Below, in pieces: positions 7,481 through 16,517 of a DNA stretch of 64,000 nucleotides. The stretch's first letter is position 1. Each line of letters opens with the position of its first letter. Location: the NCBI RefSeq assembly GCF_965139335.1, contig NZ_CBCSEL010000001.1; one strand, given 5' to 3'. The position numbers and the translations under genes are program-made. Origin of the DNA: Catellicoccus marimammalium (lineage in GTDB: Bacteria > Bacillota > Bacilli > Lactobacillales > Catellicoccaceae). A model generated the notes under the pieces. The model ran no database searches and was not told where the DNA came from. It worked only from the letters and a program-made list of their open reading frames with translations.

Positions 7481-10319
7481 TGTTTCGTTCCTTCCATAAT
7501 TTCTTTAAATATTGACCCGTGTAACTCTCCTTACATTGAGCTACTTCTTTTGGCGTTCCTGTCGCAATGACTTGCCCACCTTTTACGCCACCTTCTGGTC
7601 CTAGATCAATAATATAATCCGCACATTGAATTACATCTAAGTTATGTTCAATCACTAACACGGTATTTCCATTATCTACAAGTCTTTGTAAAATGTCTAG
7701 TAATCGTTTGACATCATCTGGATGTAACCCGGTAGTAGGTTCATCTAAAATGTAAAGGTAATTTCCGGTATTTTTCTTTTGTAATTCACTAGCCAATTTA
7801 ATACGTTGCGCTTCTCCACCAGAAAGTGTTGTTGCAGGCTGTCCCAATGTAATATAATCTAACCCTACATCCATTAACGTCTGTAATTTTCGTTCAATTT
7901 TTGGAATTGCGGCAAAAAATTCTACGGCTTCTGCTACCGTCATATCTAATACTTCTGCAATGGTTTTTCCACGATATTTGACTTCTAGTGTTTCAGAATT
8001 ATAGCGAGTTCCTTTACATACTTCACAAGGAACATAGACATCAGGTAAAAAGTGCATTTCAATTTTTAAAATGCCATCCCCTTTACAATACTCACAACGT
8101 CCTCCTTTGACATTAAAGCTAAAGCGCCCTTTTTGATAGCCACGAGCTTTTGCTTCTTTCGTTTGAGCAAATAACTCTCGAATATCATCAAAAACTGAAG
8201 TATAAGTAGCTGGATTACTGCGTGGAGTTCTACCAATAGGGCTTTGGTCAATATCAATAATTTTTTCAATTTGTTCTACCCCAAGGATTTCTTCATGACG
8301 TCCTGGCTTTTCAGTTTTGATTCCCATTTTTTGCCATAAACCACGTTTTAAAATTTGATTCACTAATGTACTCTTTCCAGAACCTGAAACACCAGTCACA
8401 GCCGTAAAGGTATGCAATGGAAAATGAACTTCAATATTTTGTAGGTTATTTTCTTTTGCTCCACGGACAATAATTTCACCTTGATCTAATGGTCGTGTTT
8501 CTTCTCGTGGTAAAATTTGTTTCTTTTGTGATAAATATTGTCCCGTAATCGAATGAGGTTCTTTGATTAAATCTTCAACTGAACCAGTCACAATAATTTC
8601 TCCTCCATTTTTTCCTGCTTTTGGTCCAATTTCTACAATGTAATCTGCTGCTCGAATGGTATCTTCATCATGTTCTACAACAATTAATGTATTTCCTAAT
8701 TGTTGCATCGCGCGTAAAGAAGATAATAAACGATCATTATCTCGTTGATGTAGACCAATGGAAGGTTCATCCAACACATATAGCACTCCTGAAAGATTCG
8801 CTCCAATCTGAGTGGCTAAACGAATACGCTGAGATTCTCCTCCAGAAAGACTTCCTGCGGTTCGATTCAGTGTTAAATAATCTAAGCCTACATTTTGTAA
8901 AAATTGTAAACGACTCTGAATTTCTTTTTGGATGGGTGCCGCAATTTGTTGATGGACAGAGTCAAATTCTAATTGAGAAAAGAATTGTAATGCTTCTTCT
9001 ACCGATAAAGCGGTCACTTCACCAATATTTTTTCCACCAATATGAACACTTAATGCTTGATCATTCAAGCGATATCCATGACAGTGAGGACAAGGTAGTG
9101 CTTGAATATAATCTTTTAATTGTTCACGAACCGTATCACTACTTGTTTCATTATAACGACGCCAAACATTAGGCACGACTCCTTCAAAAGTCACTTCTGC
9201 TGTTCTCATTTCTCCTGTGAATTCATTTTTTCTTTCAAAACGAATTTTTTCTTTTTTCTTATCTCCATATAATAGAAGTTCTCTTTGTTTTTTCTTCAAT
9301 TTTTTGAAAGGAACATCCATCGGGATTGAAAACTTCTCACAAGCTGCAGTCAATAAATCACGATAATAGTTAGAACTTTTCGGTTGCCAAGGAGCTAAAG
9401 CACCTTCTTCTAAAGTTAAACCATCATCAGGAATCACTGCCTCTAAATCTACTTCTAATTTTCTTCCTAATCCATCACATTGAGGACAAGCACCATAAGG
9501 AGAATTGAAACTAAATAAGGTTGGTGTCAATTCTTCAACTGTAAATCCACATTTTGCACAAGCATAATTTTCATTATAAGTATGAGGTTCTTTTTCTTTA
9601 TTTTTTAAAACTTCAATTCTACCATCTGCTAATTGCCCTGCTAATTCTAAACTTTCGTAAAGACGCGTTTGAATTCCTTTTTTCATCACTAAACGGTCAA
9701 TGACGATGGATAAAGAATGCTCTTTGTTTGGATCAACACCAGCAAATTCATCTCCTAAGACCATCTCTTCATCAATATAAAAGCGCAAGTATCCTTCTTT
9801 TTTCCAACGTTCGACAATCGCTTTTAAATCTCCATTTTCTTTTTGTACAATCGGAGCTAAAATCTGAATTTTGGTTCCTTCTTCCCATTGCATAATTTCT
9901 TCTGTAATTTCAGATAGTGATTGAGCAATGATTGGAATATGGTCATGAGGACAATAGGGAACCCCCACACGGCTATATAACAAACGTAAATAATCATAAA
10001 TTTCTGTCACCGTTCCGACGGTTGAACGAGGATTATGGTTTGTCGTTTTTTGTTCAATCGCAATCGCTGGGCTCAACCCATCAATTTGATCCACTTCTGC
10101 TTTATCCATTTGTCCCAAAAATTGACGAGCATAAGTGGATAAACTTTCGACATATCGACGTTTTCCTTCGGCATAAATCGTATCAAACGCTAACGAACTT
10201 TTCCCCGAACCAGAAAGACCTGTAAATACTACAAACTGATCTTTGGGAATATCTACAGAGACATCTTTTAAATTATGCGTCTTTGCGCCACGTACTTTTA
10301 ACCATTTATTTGTTTCCAA
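7470..10319 (-). CDS. uvrA: Excinuclease ABC subunit A
   Basis: A 949-residue UvrA, the usual length. Two ABC ATPase modules are visible: Walker A GLSGSGKSSLAFDT near residue 33 and GVSGSGKSTLVNQIL near 640, with signatures LSGGESQRIRLA and LSGGEAQRIKLA. Two zinc-binding Cys clusters are present, CAKCGFT with CPQCDGLG, and CEYCKGDG with CEVCKGTR. UvrA scans DNA for bulky lesions and loads UvrB in nucleotide excision repair. Its start overlaps the end of uvrB by 14 bases, so the two are translated from one mRNA. Confidence 0.98.
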   Translation of the reverse strand: METNKWLKVRGAKTHNLKDVSVDIPKDQFVVFTGLSGSGKSSLAFDTIYAEGKRRYVESLSTYARQFLGQMDKAEVDQIDGLSPAIAIEQKTTNHNPRSTVGTVTEIYDYLRLLYSRVGVPYCPHDHIPIIAQSLSEITEEIMQWEEGTKIQILAPIVQKENGDLKAIVERWKKEGYLRFYIDEEMVLGDEFAGVDPNKEHSLSIVIDRLVMKKGIQTRLYESLELAGQLADGRIEVLKNKEKEPHTYNENYACAKCGFTVEELTPTLFSFNSPYGACPQCDGLGRKLEVDLEAVIPDDGLTLEEGALAPWQPKSSNYYRDLLTAACEKFSIPMDVPFKKLKKKQRELLLYGDKKKEKIRFERKNEFTGEMRTAEVTFEGVVPNVWRRYNETSSDTVREQLKDYIQALPCPHCHGYRLNDQALSVHIGGKNIGEVTALSVEEALQFFSQLEFDSVHQQIAAPIQKEIQSRLQFLQNVGLDYLTLNRTAGSLSGGESQRIRLATQIGANLSGVLYVLDEPSIGLHQRDNDRLLSSLRAMQQLGNTLIVVEHDEDTIRAADYIVEIGPKAGKNGGEIIVTGSVEDLIKEPHSITGQYLSQKKQILPREETRPLDQGEIIVRGAKENNLQNIEVHFPLHTFTAVTGVSGSGKSTLVNQILKRGLWQKMGIKTEKPGRHEEILGVEQIEKIIDIDQSPIGRTPRSNPATYTSVFDDIRELFAQTKEAKARGYQKGRFSFNVKGGRCEYCKGDGILKIEMHFLPDVYVPCEVCKGTRYNSETLEVKYRGKTIAEVLDMTVAEAVEFFAAIPKIERKLQTLMDVGLDYITLGQPATTLSGGEAQRIKLASELQKKNTGNYLYILDEPTTGLHPDDVKRLLDILQRLVDNGNTVLVIEHNLDVIQCADYIIDLGPEGGVKGGQVIATGTPKEVAQCKESYTGQYLKKLWKERNNGR

Positions 10320-12279
10320 TTTCTTTTTGCACCTCTTTTAATAAATCTCTCAATTCCGCTGCTTGTTCAAAATCCAACTGCTCTGCTGCTTTTTTCATTT
10401 CTTGTTCAATGTGTTGAGCATAAGATTTCTTTTCACGAATCGTCATGACAGATAAATCTAATACTTCTTCTTTTTCTTTCTTTTGTTCAATAGTAATTTC
10501 TTCTGGAATTTCTTTAATAATCGTTTTTGGTGTAATTCCATGTTCTTTATTATACGCTTCTTGAATGGAACGACGACGTTCTGTTTCATAGATGGCTTTT
10601 TTCATTGATGGTGTGATTTTATCTGCATACATAATGACCTCTCCATGAGCATTTCGAGCTGCTCGACCAATCGTTTGAATTAAAGATCGTTCATTACGTA
10701 AAAATCCTTCTTTATCTGCATCCATAATTGCTACTAAAGAAACTTCGGGCACATCAATTCCTTCTCGCAATAAGTTAATTCCAACTAAAACATCAAACTT
10801 TCCTAAGCGCAAATCACGTAATAGGCGGCTTCGCTCTAATGTTTTAATATCACTATGCATGTAGCGAACACGGACATCTAGTTCTCGTAAATAGTCTGTC
10901 AAATCTTCCGCCATTTTTTTCGTCAAGGTAGTGACAAAAACACGTTCTTTTTTCTTTACTCGTTGACGAATTTCCCCTAATAAATCTTCCATTTGTCCTT
11001 TCGTTGGACGAACTTCAATTTTTGGATCTAGTAATCCTGTAGGACGAATAATTTGTTCTACAATTTTATCGGTTTTTCCTAGTTCATAGTCTCCAGGGGT
11101 GGCAGAAATATAAATCACCTCAGGTACTTTTTTTTCAAATTCTTCTAAGGATAAAGGTCGGTTTTCTGCAGCACTTGGTAAGCGGAATCCATATTCGGCT
11201 AAACGATTTTTTCTTGATAAATCCCCTTTCACCATTCCTGAAAGCTGAGGTACGGTTGCATGAGATTCATCAATAAATGTTAAAAATTGATCAGGGAAAA
11301 AATCTAATAAGGTAAAAGGTGGATTTCCTTCTTTTCTGCCATCAAAGTAACGCGCATAGTTTTCAATTCCACTCGTATATCCCATTTCTTTTAACATTTC
11401 TAAATCATATTCTGTTCGTTGTTGTAGACGTTCTTTTTCCAGAGGCTTGCCTTCTTTTTCAAAAAATTCTAAGCGCTCTTCTAGCTCTTTTTCAATTCCA
11501 GCAATCGCACTTTGTAGTCGCTCTTCATCACTTAAAAAGTGCGTTGCAGGAAAAATCGCAATATGTTTTAGTGATTTTTCAACATGACCAGTTAGCACAT
11601 CAAAAAGATAAATTCCTTCCAATTCATCTCCAAAAAATTCTAAACGAACTCCCTTATTTTCATAGTTTGCCGGAATAATTTCGACTAAATCACCACGAAC
11701 GCGGAAGGTTCCCCGTTGGAAATTGATATCATTTCGTTCATAGTGGCGTTCCACAAAAGCATGCAATAATTCTTGACGATCCCATTCTGACCCCACACGT
11801 AAGGATAATACTCGTTTTTTATATTCTTCTGGATTTCCTAATCCATAAATGGCAGAAACCGAAGAAACGATAATGACATCTTCTCGCTCTAATAGCGCGT
11901 TGGTTGCAGAGTGGCGAAGACGATCAATATCTGCATTACGACTCGCATCTTTTTCAATATAAGTATCGCTAATCGGATTATAGGATTCTGGTTGATAATA
12001 ATCATAGTAGCTAACAAAATATTCTACGGCATTATGAGGAAAAAATTCTTTTAACTCATTGTACAATTGTCCAGCTAATGTTTTATTATGAGCAATCACT
12101 AACGTAGGTTGGTTCACCTGAGCAATAACATTTGCCATGGTGAACGTTTTTCCTGTTCCTGTTGCCCCTAATAAAATTTGTTCATGACTTCCTTCTTCTA
12201 CTCCTTGTACTAATTGATGAATTGCTTTTTCTTGGTCGCCACTCGGTTGATATTTTGATACTAACTCAAATTTTGCCAT
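10306..12279 (-). CDS. uvrB: Excinuclease ABC subunit B
   Basis: A 657-residue UvrB. Visible parts are Walker A GATGTGKTFTMANVI (about residues 39-53), the damage-probing beta-hairpin around YYDYYQPESY, FIDESHATVPQL, the helicase motif QTIGRAARN, and a C-terminal UVR motif (EQAAELRDLLKEV) that contacts UvrC. AAAGGAGG lies 8 nt before the ATG. It is first in the uvrB-uvrA-rapZ-yvcK-whiA cluster. I did not see a convincing LexA/DinR box in the 140 bases upstream. Confidence 0.98.
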   Translation of the reverse strand: MAKFELVSKYQPSGDQEKAIHQLVQGVEEGSHEQILLGATGTGKTFTMANVIAQVNQPTLVIAHNKTLAGQLYNELKEFFPHNAVEYFVSYYDYYQPESYNPISDTYIEKDASRNADIDRLRHSATNALLEREDVIIVSSVSAIYGLGNPEEYKKRVLSLRVGSEWDRQELLHAFVERHYERNDINFQRGTFRVRGDLVEIIPANYENKGVRLEFFGDELEGIYLFDVLTGHVEKSLKHIAIFPATHFLSDEERLQSAIAGIEKELEERLEFFEKEGKPLEKERLQQRTEYDLEMLKEMGYTSGIENYARYFDGRKEGNPPFTLLDFFPDQFLTFIDESHATVPQLSGMVKGDLSRKNRLAEYGFRLPSAAENRPLSLEEFEKKVPEVIYISATPGDYELGKTDKIVEQIIRPTGLLDPKIEVRPTKGQMEDLLGEIRQRVKKKERVFVTTLTKKMAEDLTDYLRELDVRVRYMHSDIKTLERSRLLRDLRLGKFDVLVGINLLREGIDVPEVSLVAIMDADKEGFLRNERSLIQTIGRAARNAHGEVIMYADKITPSMKKAIYETERRRSIQEAYNKEHGITPKTIIKEIPEEITIEQKKEKEEVLDLSVMTIREKKSYAQHIEQEMKKAAEQLDFEQAAELRDLLKEVQKEIGNK

Positions 12280-12361
12280 CTCTATTCCTCCTTTATCGTT
12301 TTCTTCTCACATTCTTTTTACTTTTTTTCAGTTTACTATTTTCTATTCTCATTCATCATAC

Positions 12362-12391
12362 TATAATAAATGGATGGTGCCTATTTATAGG
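12362..12391 (+). promoter_or_regulatory. Probable -10 and small palindrome upstream of the CDF exporter
   Basis: A perfect TATAAT stands at 12362-12367. The small palindrome CCTATTTATAGG (12380-12391) lies just after the expected transcription start. No good -35 is seen. The palindrome could be an operator for a metal-sensing regulator, but it does not match the MntR consensus I know. Confidence 0.4.
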
Positions 12392-12422
12392 AATTATTTT
12401 TTAGTCGAAAGAGGGAATTACC

Positions 12423-13301
12423 ATGTCAACAAATCCTTTAAAACTCGCTGAACGCGGAGCTATCATTAGTATTGTTACCTATACGTTCATCGCCGGATTG
12501 AAGATCTTTATTGGTCGCTTCACCTCATCTGAAGCCTTAAGTGCCGATGGATGGAATAACTTCACAGATATTTTAAGTAATATTTTTGTTCTCATTGGGT
12601 TAAAGCTTTCTAGTCGTCCTAAAGACAAAGGGCACCCTTATGGTCATTGGAAAATTGAAACCATTGCGAGTTTATTAACCTCTATTTTAATGATTGTCGT
12701 TGGGCTAAATGTCATTGGACCTGCAATTGAAAATCTTTTCCATCATAAAAATGAGACTCCAGATATTTATGCTTTTATTATCGGACTATTCTCTGCTCTT
12801 ATTATGTATTTTGTTTATCGTTACAACAAAAAATTAGCTCAAAAAACAAAAAGTAATAGTTTGCTTGCAGTAGCGAAAGATAATTTGAGCGATGCTTATA
12901 CTTCTATTGGTACAAGTATTGCCATTATCGCCTCTGTTTTCCATATGCCTTGGTTAGATACTACAGCTGCACTTATTATTGGTTTAATTATTTTAAAAAC
13001 AGCGTTAGAAATTTTCTATCAAAGTGCTTTTTCTCTTTCTGATGGCTTTGATAATTGTCTTTTAAATCAATATAAATCTTTTATTTTAAAAATAGATGGT
13101 GTCGAAGGAGTACGCTCCTTACGTGGTCGAGAATATGGTAGTCATATCTTTTTAGATGTGGTGGTTTATATGAATCCACAATGGACCGTGGAACATAGCC
13201 ATCAAGTTACTGAAATTATTGAAGAAAAATTAGCTCATCAATTTCATATTTATGATGTAGAAGTTCACGTTGAACCCACACCAAAAAAAGCTCCGCATTA
13301 A
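12423..13301 (+). CDS. Cation diffusion facilitator, probable Mn2+ exporter (MneP/YeaB type)
   Basis: A 292-residue CDF transporter with about six membrane segments and a cytoplasmic C-terminal domain. The family motif HPYGHWKIE follows TM2-3. The two membrane metal-site motifs read N45-x3-D49 (NNFTD) and D153-x3-D157 (DNLSD). This N/D-x3-D pattern, with no His, is typical of Mn2+-exporting CDFs such as B. subtilis MneP and pneumococcal MntE, rather than zinc exporters. Export of excess Mn2+ driven by H+ is therefore inferred. It is a monocistronic plus-strand gene with its own promoter and a shared terminator. Confidence 0.88.
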   Translation: MSTNPLKLAERGAIISIVTYTFIAGLKIFIGRFTSSEALSADGWNNFTDILSNIFVLIGLKLSSRPKDKGHPYGHWKIETIASLLTSILMIVVGLNVIGPAIENLFHHKNETPDIYAFIIGLFSALIMYFVYRYNKKLAQKTKSNSLLAVAKDNLSDAYTSIGTSIAIIASVFHMPWLDTTAALIIGLIILKTALEIFYQSAFSLSDGFDNCLLNQYKSFILKIDGVEGVRSLRGREYGSHIFLDVVVYMNPQWTVEHSHQVTEIIEEKLAHQFHIYDVEVHVEPTPKKAPH

Positions 13302-13315
13302 GCGAAGCTTTTTTC
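13285..13315. terminator. Bidirectional terminator between the CDF gene and the feo operon
   Basis: AAAAAGCT-C-CGC pairs with GCG-A-AGCTTTTT around ATTAA with one mismatch. The CDF stop codon lies in the loop. A-run and T-run flank it on both strands. Confidence 0.75.
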
Positions 13316-13317
13316 TT

Positions 13318-13428
13318 TTAATGATTACATTTTCCACAGTCACCATCACAACTACCATTCTTTTTCCATGAACGATAGGCAAAAATACTAATAACGACTA
13401 ATAAAAAAATTATAATGAAATCTCCCAT
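13318..13428 (-). CDS. FeoB-associated Cys-rich small membrane protein
   Basis: A 36-codon ORF reading MGDFIIIFLLVVISIFAY then a short basic, Cys-rich tail. Residues 4-18 form one membrane helix. C27, C31, C34 and H36 could bind metal or a cluster. AAAGGA lies 9 nt before ATG 13426-13428, and the gene overlaps the 3' end of feoB by 19 bases. Tiny proteins of this layout follow feoB in many Firmicutes and are annotated as FeoB-associated Cys-rich membrane proteins. A role in Fe2+ uptake is inferred from position only. Confidence 0.82.
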   Translation of the reverse strand: MGDFIIIFLLVVISIFAYRSWKKNGSCDGDCGKCNH

Positions 13429-15533
13429 ACGGCTTGTTCCTTTCTTTCTTTACGAATAATCAAATAAATAAGCACTAGACAAAGAGCAATCGCAATCCAA
13501 CTCCATAATGTCCATTCTCCAGTTAAAAAGACACTTCCTAACTGATATACAATAAAACTAATCACATAAGCTAATCCACATTGGAAAAGAATAACATGAA
13601 TAGCTAAGCGCATACTTCCTAATTCACGTTTCATCGCTCCAATGGCAGCAAAACAAGGAGCACAAATTAAATTAAACAATAAGAAAGAAAAGCCAGCTAG
13701 TGGAGTATAAACTTGACGTAAAATCGTCCATAATTCTTGTCCGTTATCTGTATTTACGGTTTGATGGTATAAAACTCCTAATGTATTTACTACATTTTCT
13801 TTTGCACTCAAGCCAACAAAGACAGCTACTGTAGCTTTCCAATCACCAAATCCTAATGGTGCAAAGATAAAGGCAATGGCTTTACCAATAATCGCTAAAA
13901 TACTATCTTCTTCTGGTACCATTTGTCCCATAAAATTGAAATTACTTGTGAACCATAAAATCATACTGCATAGGAAAATGATGGTTCCTGCTTTTTTCAC
14001 GAAGGCAGAACTATTATGCCAAGTTTGGCGCCATAAATTTTTAAAGGTTGGCCAGTGATAGACTGGTAATTCCATTAAAAAGACACTGCGGTCTTTTTGG
14101 AAATATTTTGTCTTTTTCAATAATAAACCAGATAGAATAATGACACCAAAGCAAATGAAATAAGTTAAAGGAGCAACAAAACTATTATTTGGGAAAAAGG
14201 CTCCAGCAACTAGACCAATAATTGCTAATTTGGCAGAACAAGGCATGAAAGTAGTTAAAGCAATCGTCATTTGTCGTTCTTTCTCATTTTCAATAGTACG
14301 ACAAGACATAATCCCTGGCACTCCACATCCTGTTGAAATTAACATCGGAATAAAGGATTTCCCAGATAGCCCAATTTTGCGGAAGAAATAATCCAAAATA
14401 TAGGCAATTCGAGCCATATATCCACAATCTTCTAAGAAAGCTAAACATAAGAAAAGCATAACCAATTGAGGTAAAAATCCAAGTACTGATCCAACCCCTG
14501 CCACAATTCCATCAATCACTAAACTTTGCAACCAAGGAGAAACCGACCATTGCTGGAATAAGTGATCCAGTCCATTAGGAATCCATTCTCCAAAGACTAC
14601 ATCATTCAACCAATCCGTCCCCATCGTACCAATGGTTTGAATCGATAAGAAATAAACAAACCAAATCACTAAAGCAAAAATAGGCAAAGCTAAAAAGCGA
14701 TTGGTTACCAATCGATCTAGACGTTCACTCCAAATCGTTCCCTTTTCAGTTTGGTAAACACATTGTTTAACAATCTTTTCTACACAAGCATAACGCTCAT
14801 TAATGATGATACTTACAATATCGTCCTTAAATAGCATTTCTAACATTTTAATAATGTCATCAATTTCTTTTTGCGTAGCATTGGATAATTCCAATCGGTC
14901 TTTGACTGTTTCATCTCGCTCTAGTAGTTTTAAAGCATACCAACGATAATAACGAGGATGTTCTACTTCTTCTTTTTGTAATAAAGTAATCACTTCTTGA
15001 ATCGCTGCTTCTAAACGAGAATCATATTCCAAACGATTGGGCACTTGTTCTTCTTTCGCTGTTTTTTGGGCACAGATCATTAAGTGATCAATACCTTTCC
15101 CATTGACCGCATTAATATTTGTTACTGGTACTCCTAATAGATTGCTCAAACGATGATTATCTAATTGAACTCCTTCTTTTTTCATCGTATCTAACATATT
15201 AACCGCAATCGTCATCGGTAAATTCAAATCTATAAATTGTAAAGTGAGATATAAATTTCGTTCTAGATTCGAACCATCAATAATATTTAGTAATAAATCT
15301 GGTTTTTCATCAATAATGTAGTTTTGTGCCACCTTTTCTTCTGCTGTATAAGGCGACAAACTATAAATTCCTGGTAAGTCGATTAACTCAATTTCTTTAT
15401 TTTTTTGGTAATAGCCTCGTTTTTGTTCTACGGTAACCCCAGGCCAATTTCCAACAAATTGATCACTACCAGTTAACAAGTTAAATAAACTTGTCTTTCC
15501 TGTATTTGGTTCTCCGACTAATGCGATTTTCAT
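13410..15533 (-). CDS. feoB: Ferrous iron transport protein B
   Basis: A 707-residue FeoB. The N-terminal G domain has G1 GEPNTGKTSLFN, a GVTVEQK switch, G3 DLPGIYSL and G4 NMLD. The membrane part carries the two gate regions, including GFLPQLVMLFLCLAFLED and a Cys near GCGVPGIMSC. FeoB imports Fe2+ across the membrane in a GTPase-dependent way. The start overlaps the feoA stop by 4 bases (ATGA), and the small Cys-rich gene overlaps its end. All three read from one operator-controlled promoter. Confidence 0.97.
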   Translation of the reverse strand: MKIALVGEPNTGKTSLFNLLTGSDQFVGNWPGVTVEQKRGYYQKNKEIELIDLPGIYSLSPYTAEEKVAQNYIIDEKPDLLLNIIDGSNLERNLYLTLQFIDLNLPMTIAVNMLDTMKKEGVQLDNHRLSNLLGVPVTNINAVNGKGIDHLMICAQKTAKEEQVPNRLEYDSRLEAAIQEVITLLQKEEVEHPRYYRWYALKLLERDETVKDRLELSNATQKEIDDIIKMLEMLFKDDIVSIIINERYACVEKIVKQCVYQTEKGTIWSERLDRLVTNRFLALPIFALVIWFVYFLSIQTIGTMGTDWLNDVVFGEWIPNGLDHLFQQWSVSPWLQSLVIDGIVAGVGSVLGFLPQLVMLFLCLAFLEDCGYMARIAYILDYFFRKIGLSGKSFIPMLISTGCGVPGIMSCRTIENEKERQMTIALTTFMPCSAKLAIIGLVAGAFFPNNSFVAPLTYFICFGVIILSGLLLKKTKYFQKDRSVFLMELPVYHWPTFKNLWRQTWHNSSAFVKKAGTIIFLCSMILWFTSNFNFMGQMVPEEDSILAIIGKAIAFIFAPLGFGDWKATVAVFVGLSAKENVVNTLGVLYHQTVNTDNGQELWTILRQVYTPLAGFSFLLFNLICAPCFAAIGAMKRELGSMRLAIHVILFQCGLAYVISFIVYQLGSVFLTGEWTLWSWIAIALCLVLIYLIIRKERKEQAVWEISL

Positions 15534-15757
15534 TGCTTTTCCCTCACTTTAATCTTTGTTGCTTCTTCTTTGCGCATGCTTAAAGTGTATCCACGCACTG
15601 AAATTTTTAATGGGTCACCAAAGGGAGCATGTCCCAATACTTTAACCTCTGTATTTTTTGTTAACCCCATATCTAATAAGCGGCGTTTGACCTTAGGTGT
15701 ACCTAAAATATCTTCGATGTACACTTTTTGGTTTAAGGCCACATCTGTTAAATTCAT
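15530..15757 (-). CDS. feoA: FeoA, ferrous iron transport accessory protein
   Basis: A 75-residue SH3-like FeoA domain. Recognisable parts are the middle segment RRLLDMGLTKNTEVKVLG, then APFGDPLKISVRGYTLSMR. FeoA binds the FeoB G domain at the membrane and is needed for Fe2+ uptake. TAGGAG lies 7-8 nt before the ATG. It is first in feoA-feoB-Cys-rich protein, directly downstream of an inverted-repeat operator. Confidence 0.95.
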   Translation of the reverse strand: MNLTDVALNQKVYIEDILGTPKVKRRLLDMGLTKNTEVKVLGHAPFGDPLKISVRGYTLSMRKEEATKIKVREKQ

Positions 15758-15770
15758 ATTCTCACTCCTA

Positions 15771-15816
15771 ATTGATAATTAATTTCAATTATCAATCTAA
15801 CATTTTTTAACTTAAA
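15771..15816 (-). promoter_or_regulatory. feo promoter with overlapping Fur-type inverted repeat
   Basis: The arms ATTGATAATT (15771-15780) and AATTATCAAT (15787-15796) are a perfect 10-bp inverted repeat with a 6-bp centre, containing the Fur half-sites TGATAAT and ATTATCA. On the minus strand GATAAT (15793-15788) can serve as -10, with TTTAAG (15816-15811) 17 bp upstream as a poor -35. A repressor bound here would cover the -10. Fur or another iron-responsive repressor is inferred. Confidence 0.72.
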
Positions 15817-15823
15817 AGTAAAT

Positions 15824-15871
15824 AAAAAACATAAAAGTTCCATATTAAAAATAGAAACCTTTATGTTTTTC
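15824..15871 (-). terminator. Terminator after engB
   Basis: AAAAACATAAA pairs with TTTATGTTTTT, with an imperfect inner stem. A/T runs flank it on both strands. It separates clpX-engB from the feo promoter. Confidence 0.75.
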
Positions 15872-15923
15872 TTTTAAATACTATAGTTATTGTTACTGTG
15901 AAACAAACTTCATAAAGTCATTT

Positions 15924-16508
15924 TTAAGCTAAATAATGCTCAATCGCTTGCCATGCTTCTTCTTTTCCTTGTTTTGTGACAGAAGAAAAGATAATAAAAT
16001 CATCTTCTTTATCAAAATCAAGCGCTTTTTTGATCATACTTTCATGTTTGTTCCATTTTCCACGAGGGATTTTATCTGCTTTTGTTGCTACAACAATTAC
16101 AGGAATATCATAATATTTTAAAAATTGATACATTTGGCAATCTTCTTTTGAAGGCTCATGACGAAAATCTACTAAGCTAACAACTGCTTCTAGTTCTTCT
16201 CTTTCTAATAGATATTCATCAATCATTTTCCCCCATTTTGCTCGTTCTTTTTTAGAAACTTTCGCATATCCATATCCTGGAACATCTACAAAGTAAAATT
16301 GATTTTCAATTAAATAAAAATTCAAAGTTTGTGTTTTTCCAGGTTTACTTGAAGTACGAGCTAAATTTTTTCTACCTAATAAAGTATTAATGAAAGAAGA
16401 TTTTCCTACATTAGAGCGTCCTGCTAAAGCAATTTCCTTTAAATGAGTATCTGGATATTGTGCTTTAGAAACTGCACTCATAACAATTTCTGCCTGATTT
16501 ACTTTCAC
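15924..16508 (-). CDS. engB: Ribosome-biogenesis GTPase EngB/YsxC
   Basis: A 194-residue Era-type GTPase with G1 GRSNVGKSSFIN, G3 DVPGYGYAKV and G4 TKADK, the usual length for YsxC/YihA. The family is essential in many bacteria and assists late 50S ribosomal subunit assembly. The start codon is GTG with TAGGAGA 5 nt upstream. It follows clpX by 9 bases, as in many Firmicutes. Confidence 0.96.
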   Translation of the reverse strand: MKVNQAEIVMSAVSKAQYPDTHLKEIALAGRSNVGKSSFINTLLGRKNLARTSSKPGKTQTLNFYLIENQFYFVDVPGYGYAKVSKKERAKWGKMIDEYLLEREELEAVVSLVDFRHEPSKEDCQMYQFLKYYDIPVIVVATKADKIPRGKWNKHESMIKKALDFDKEDDFIIFSSVTKQGKEEAWQAIEHYLA

Positions 16509-16517
16509 AATCTTCTC

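Noticed and set aside
8621..9172. A 183-codon plus-strand ORF inside uvrA
   Set aside because: It lies wholly antisense to uvrA, has no RBS, and its translation is a Leu/His-rich antisense shadow.
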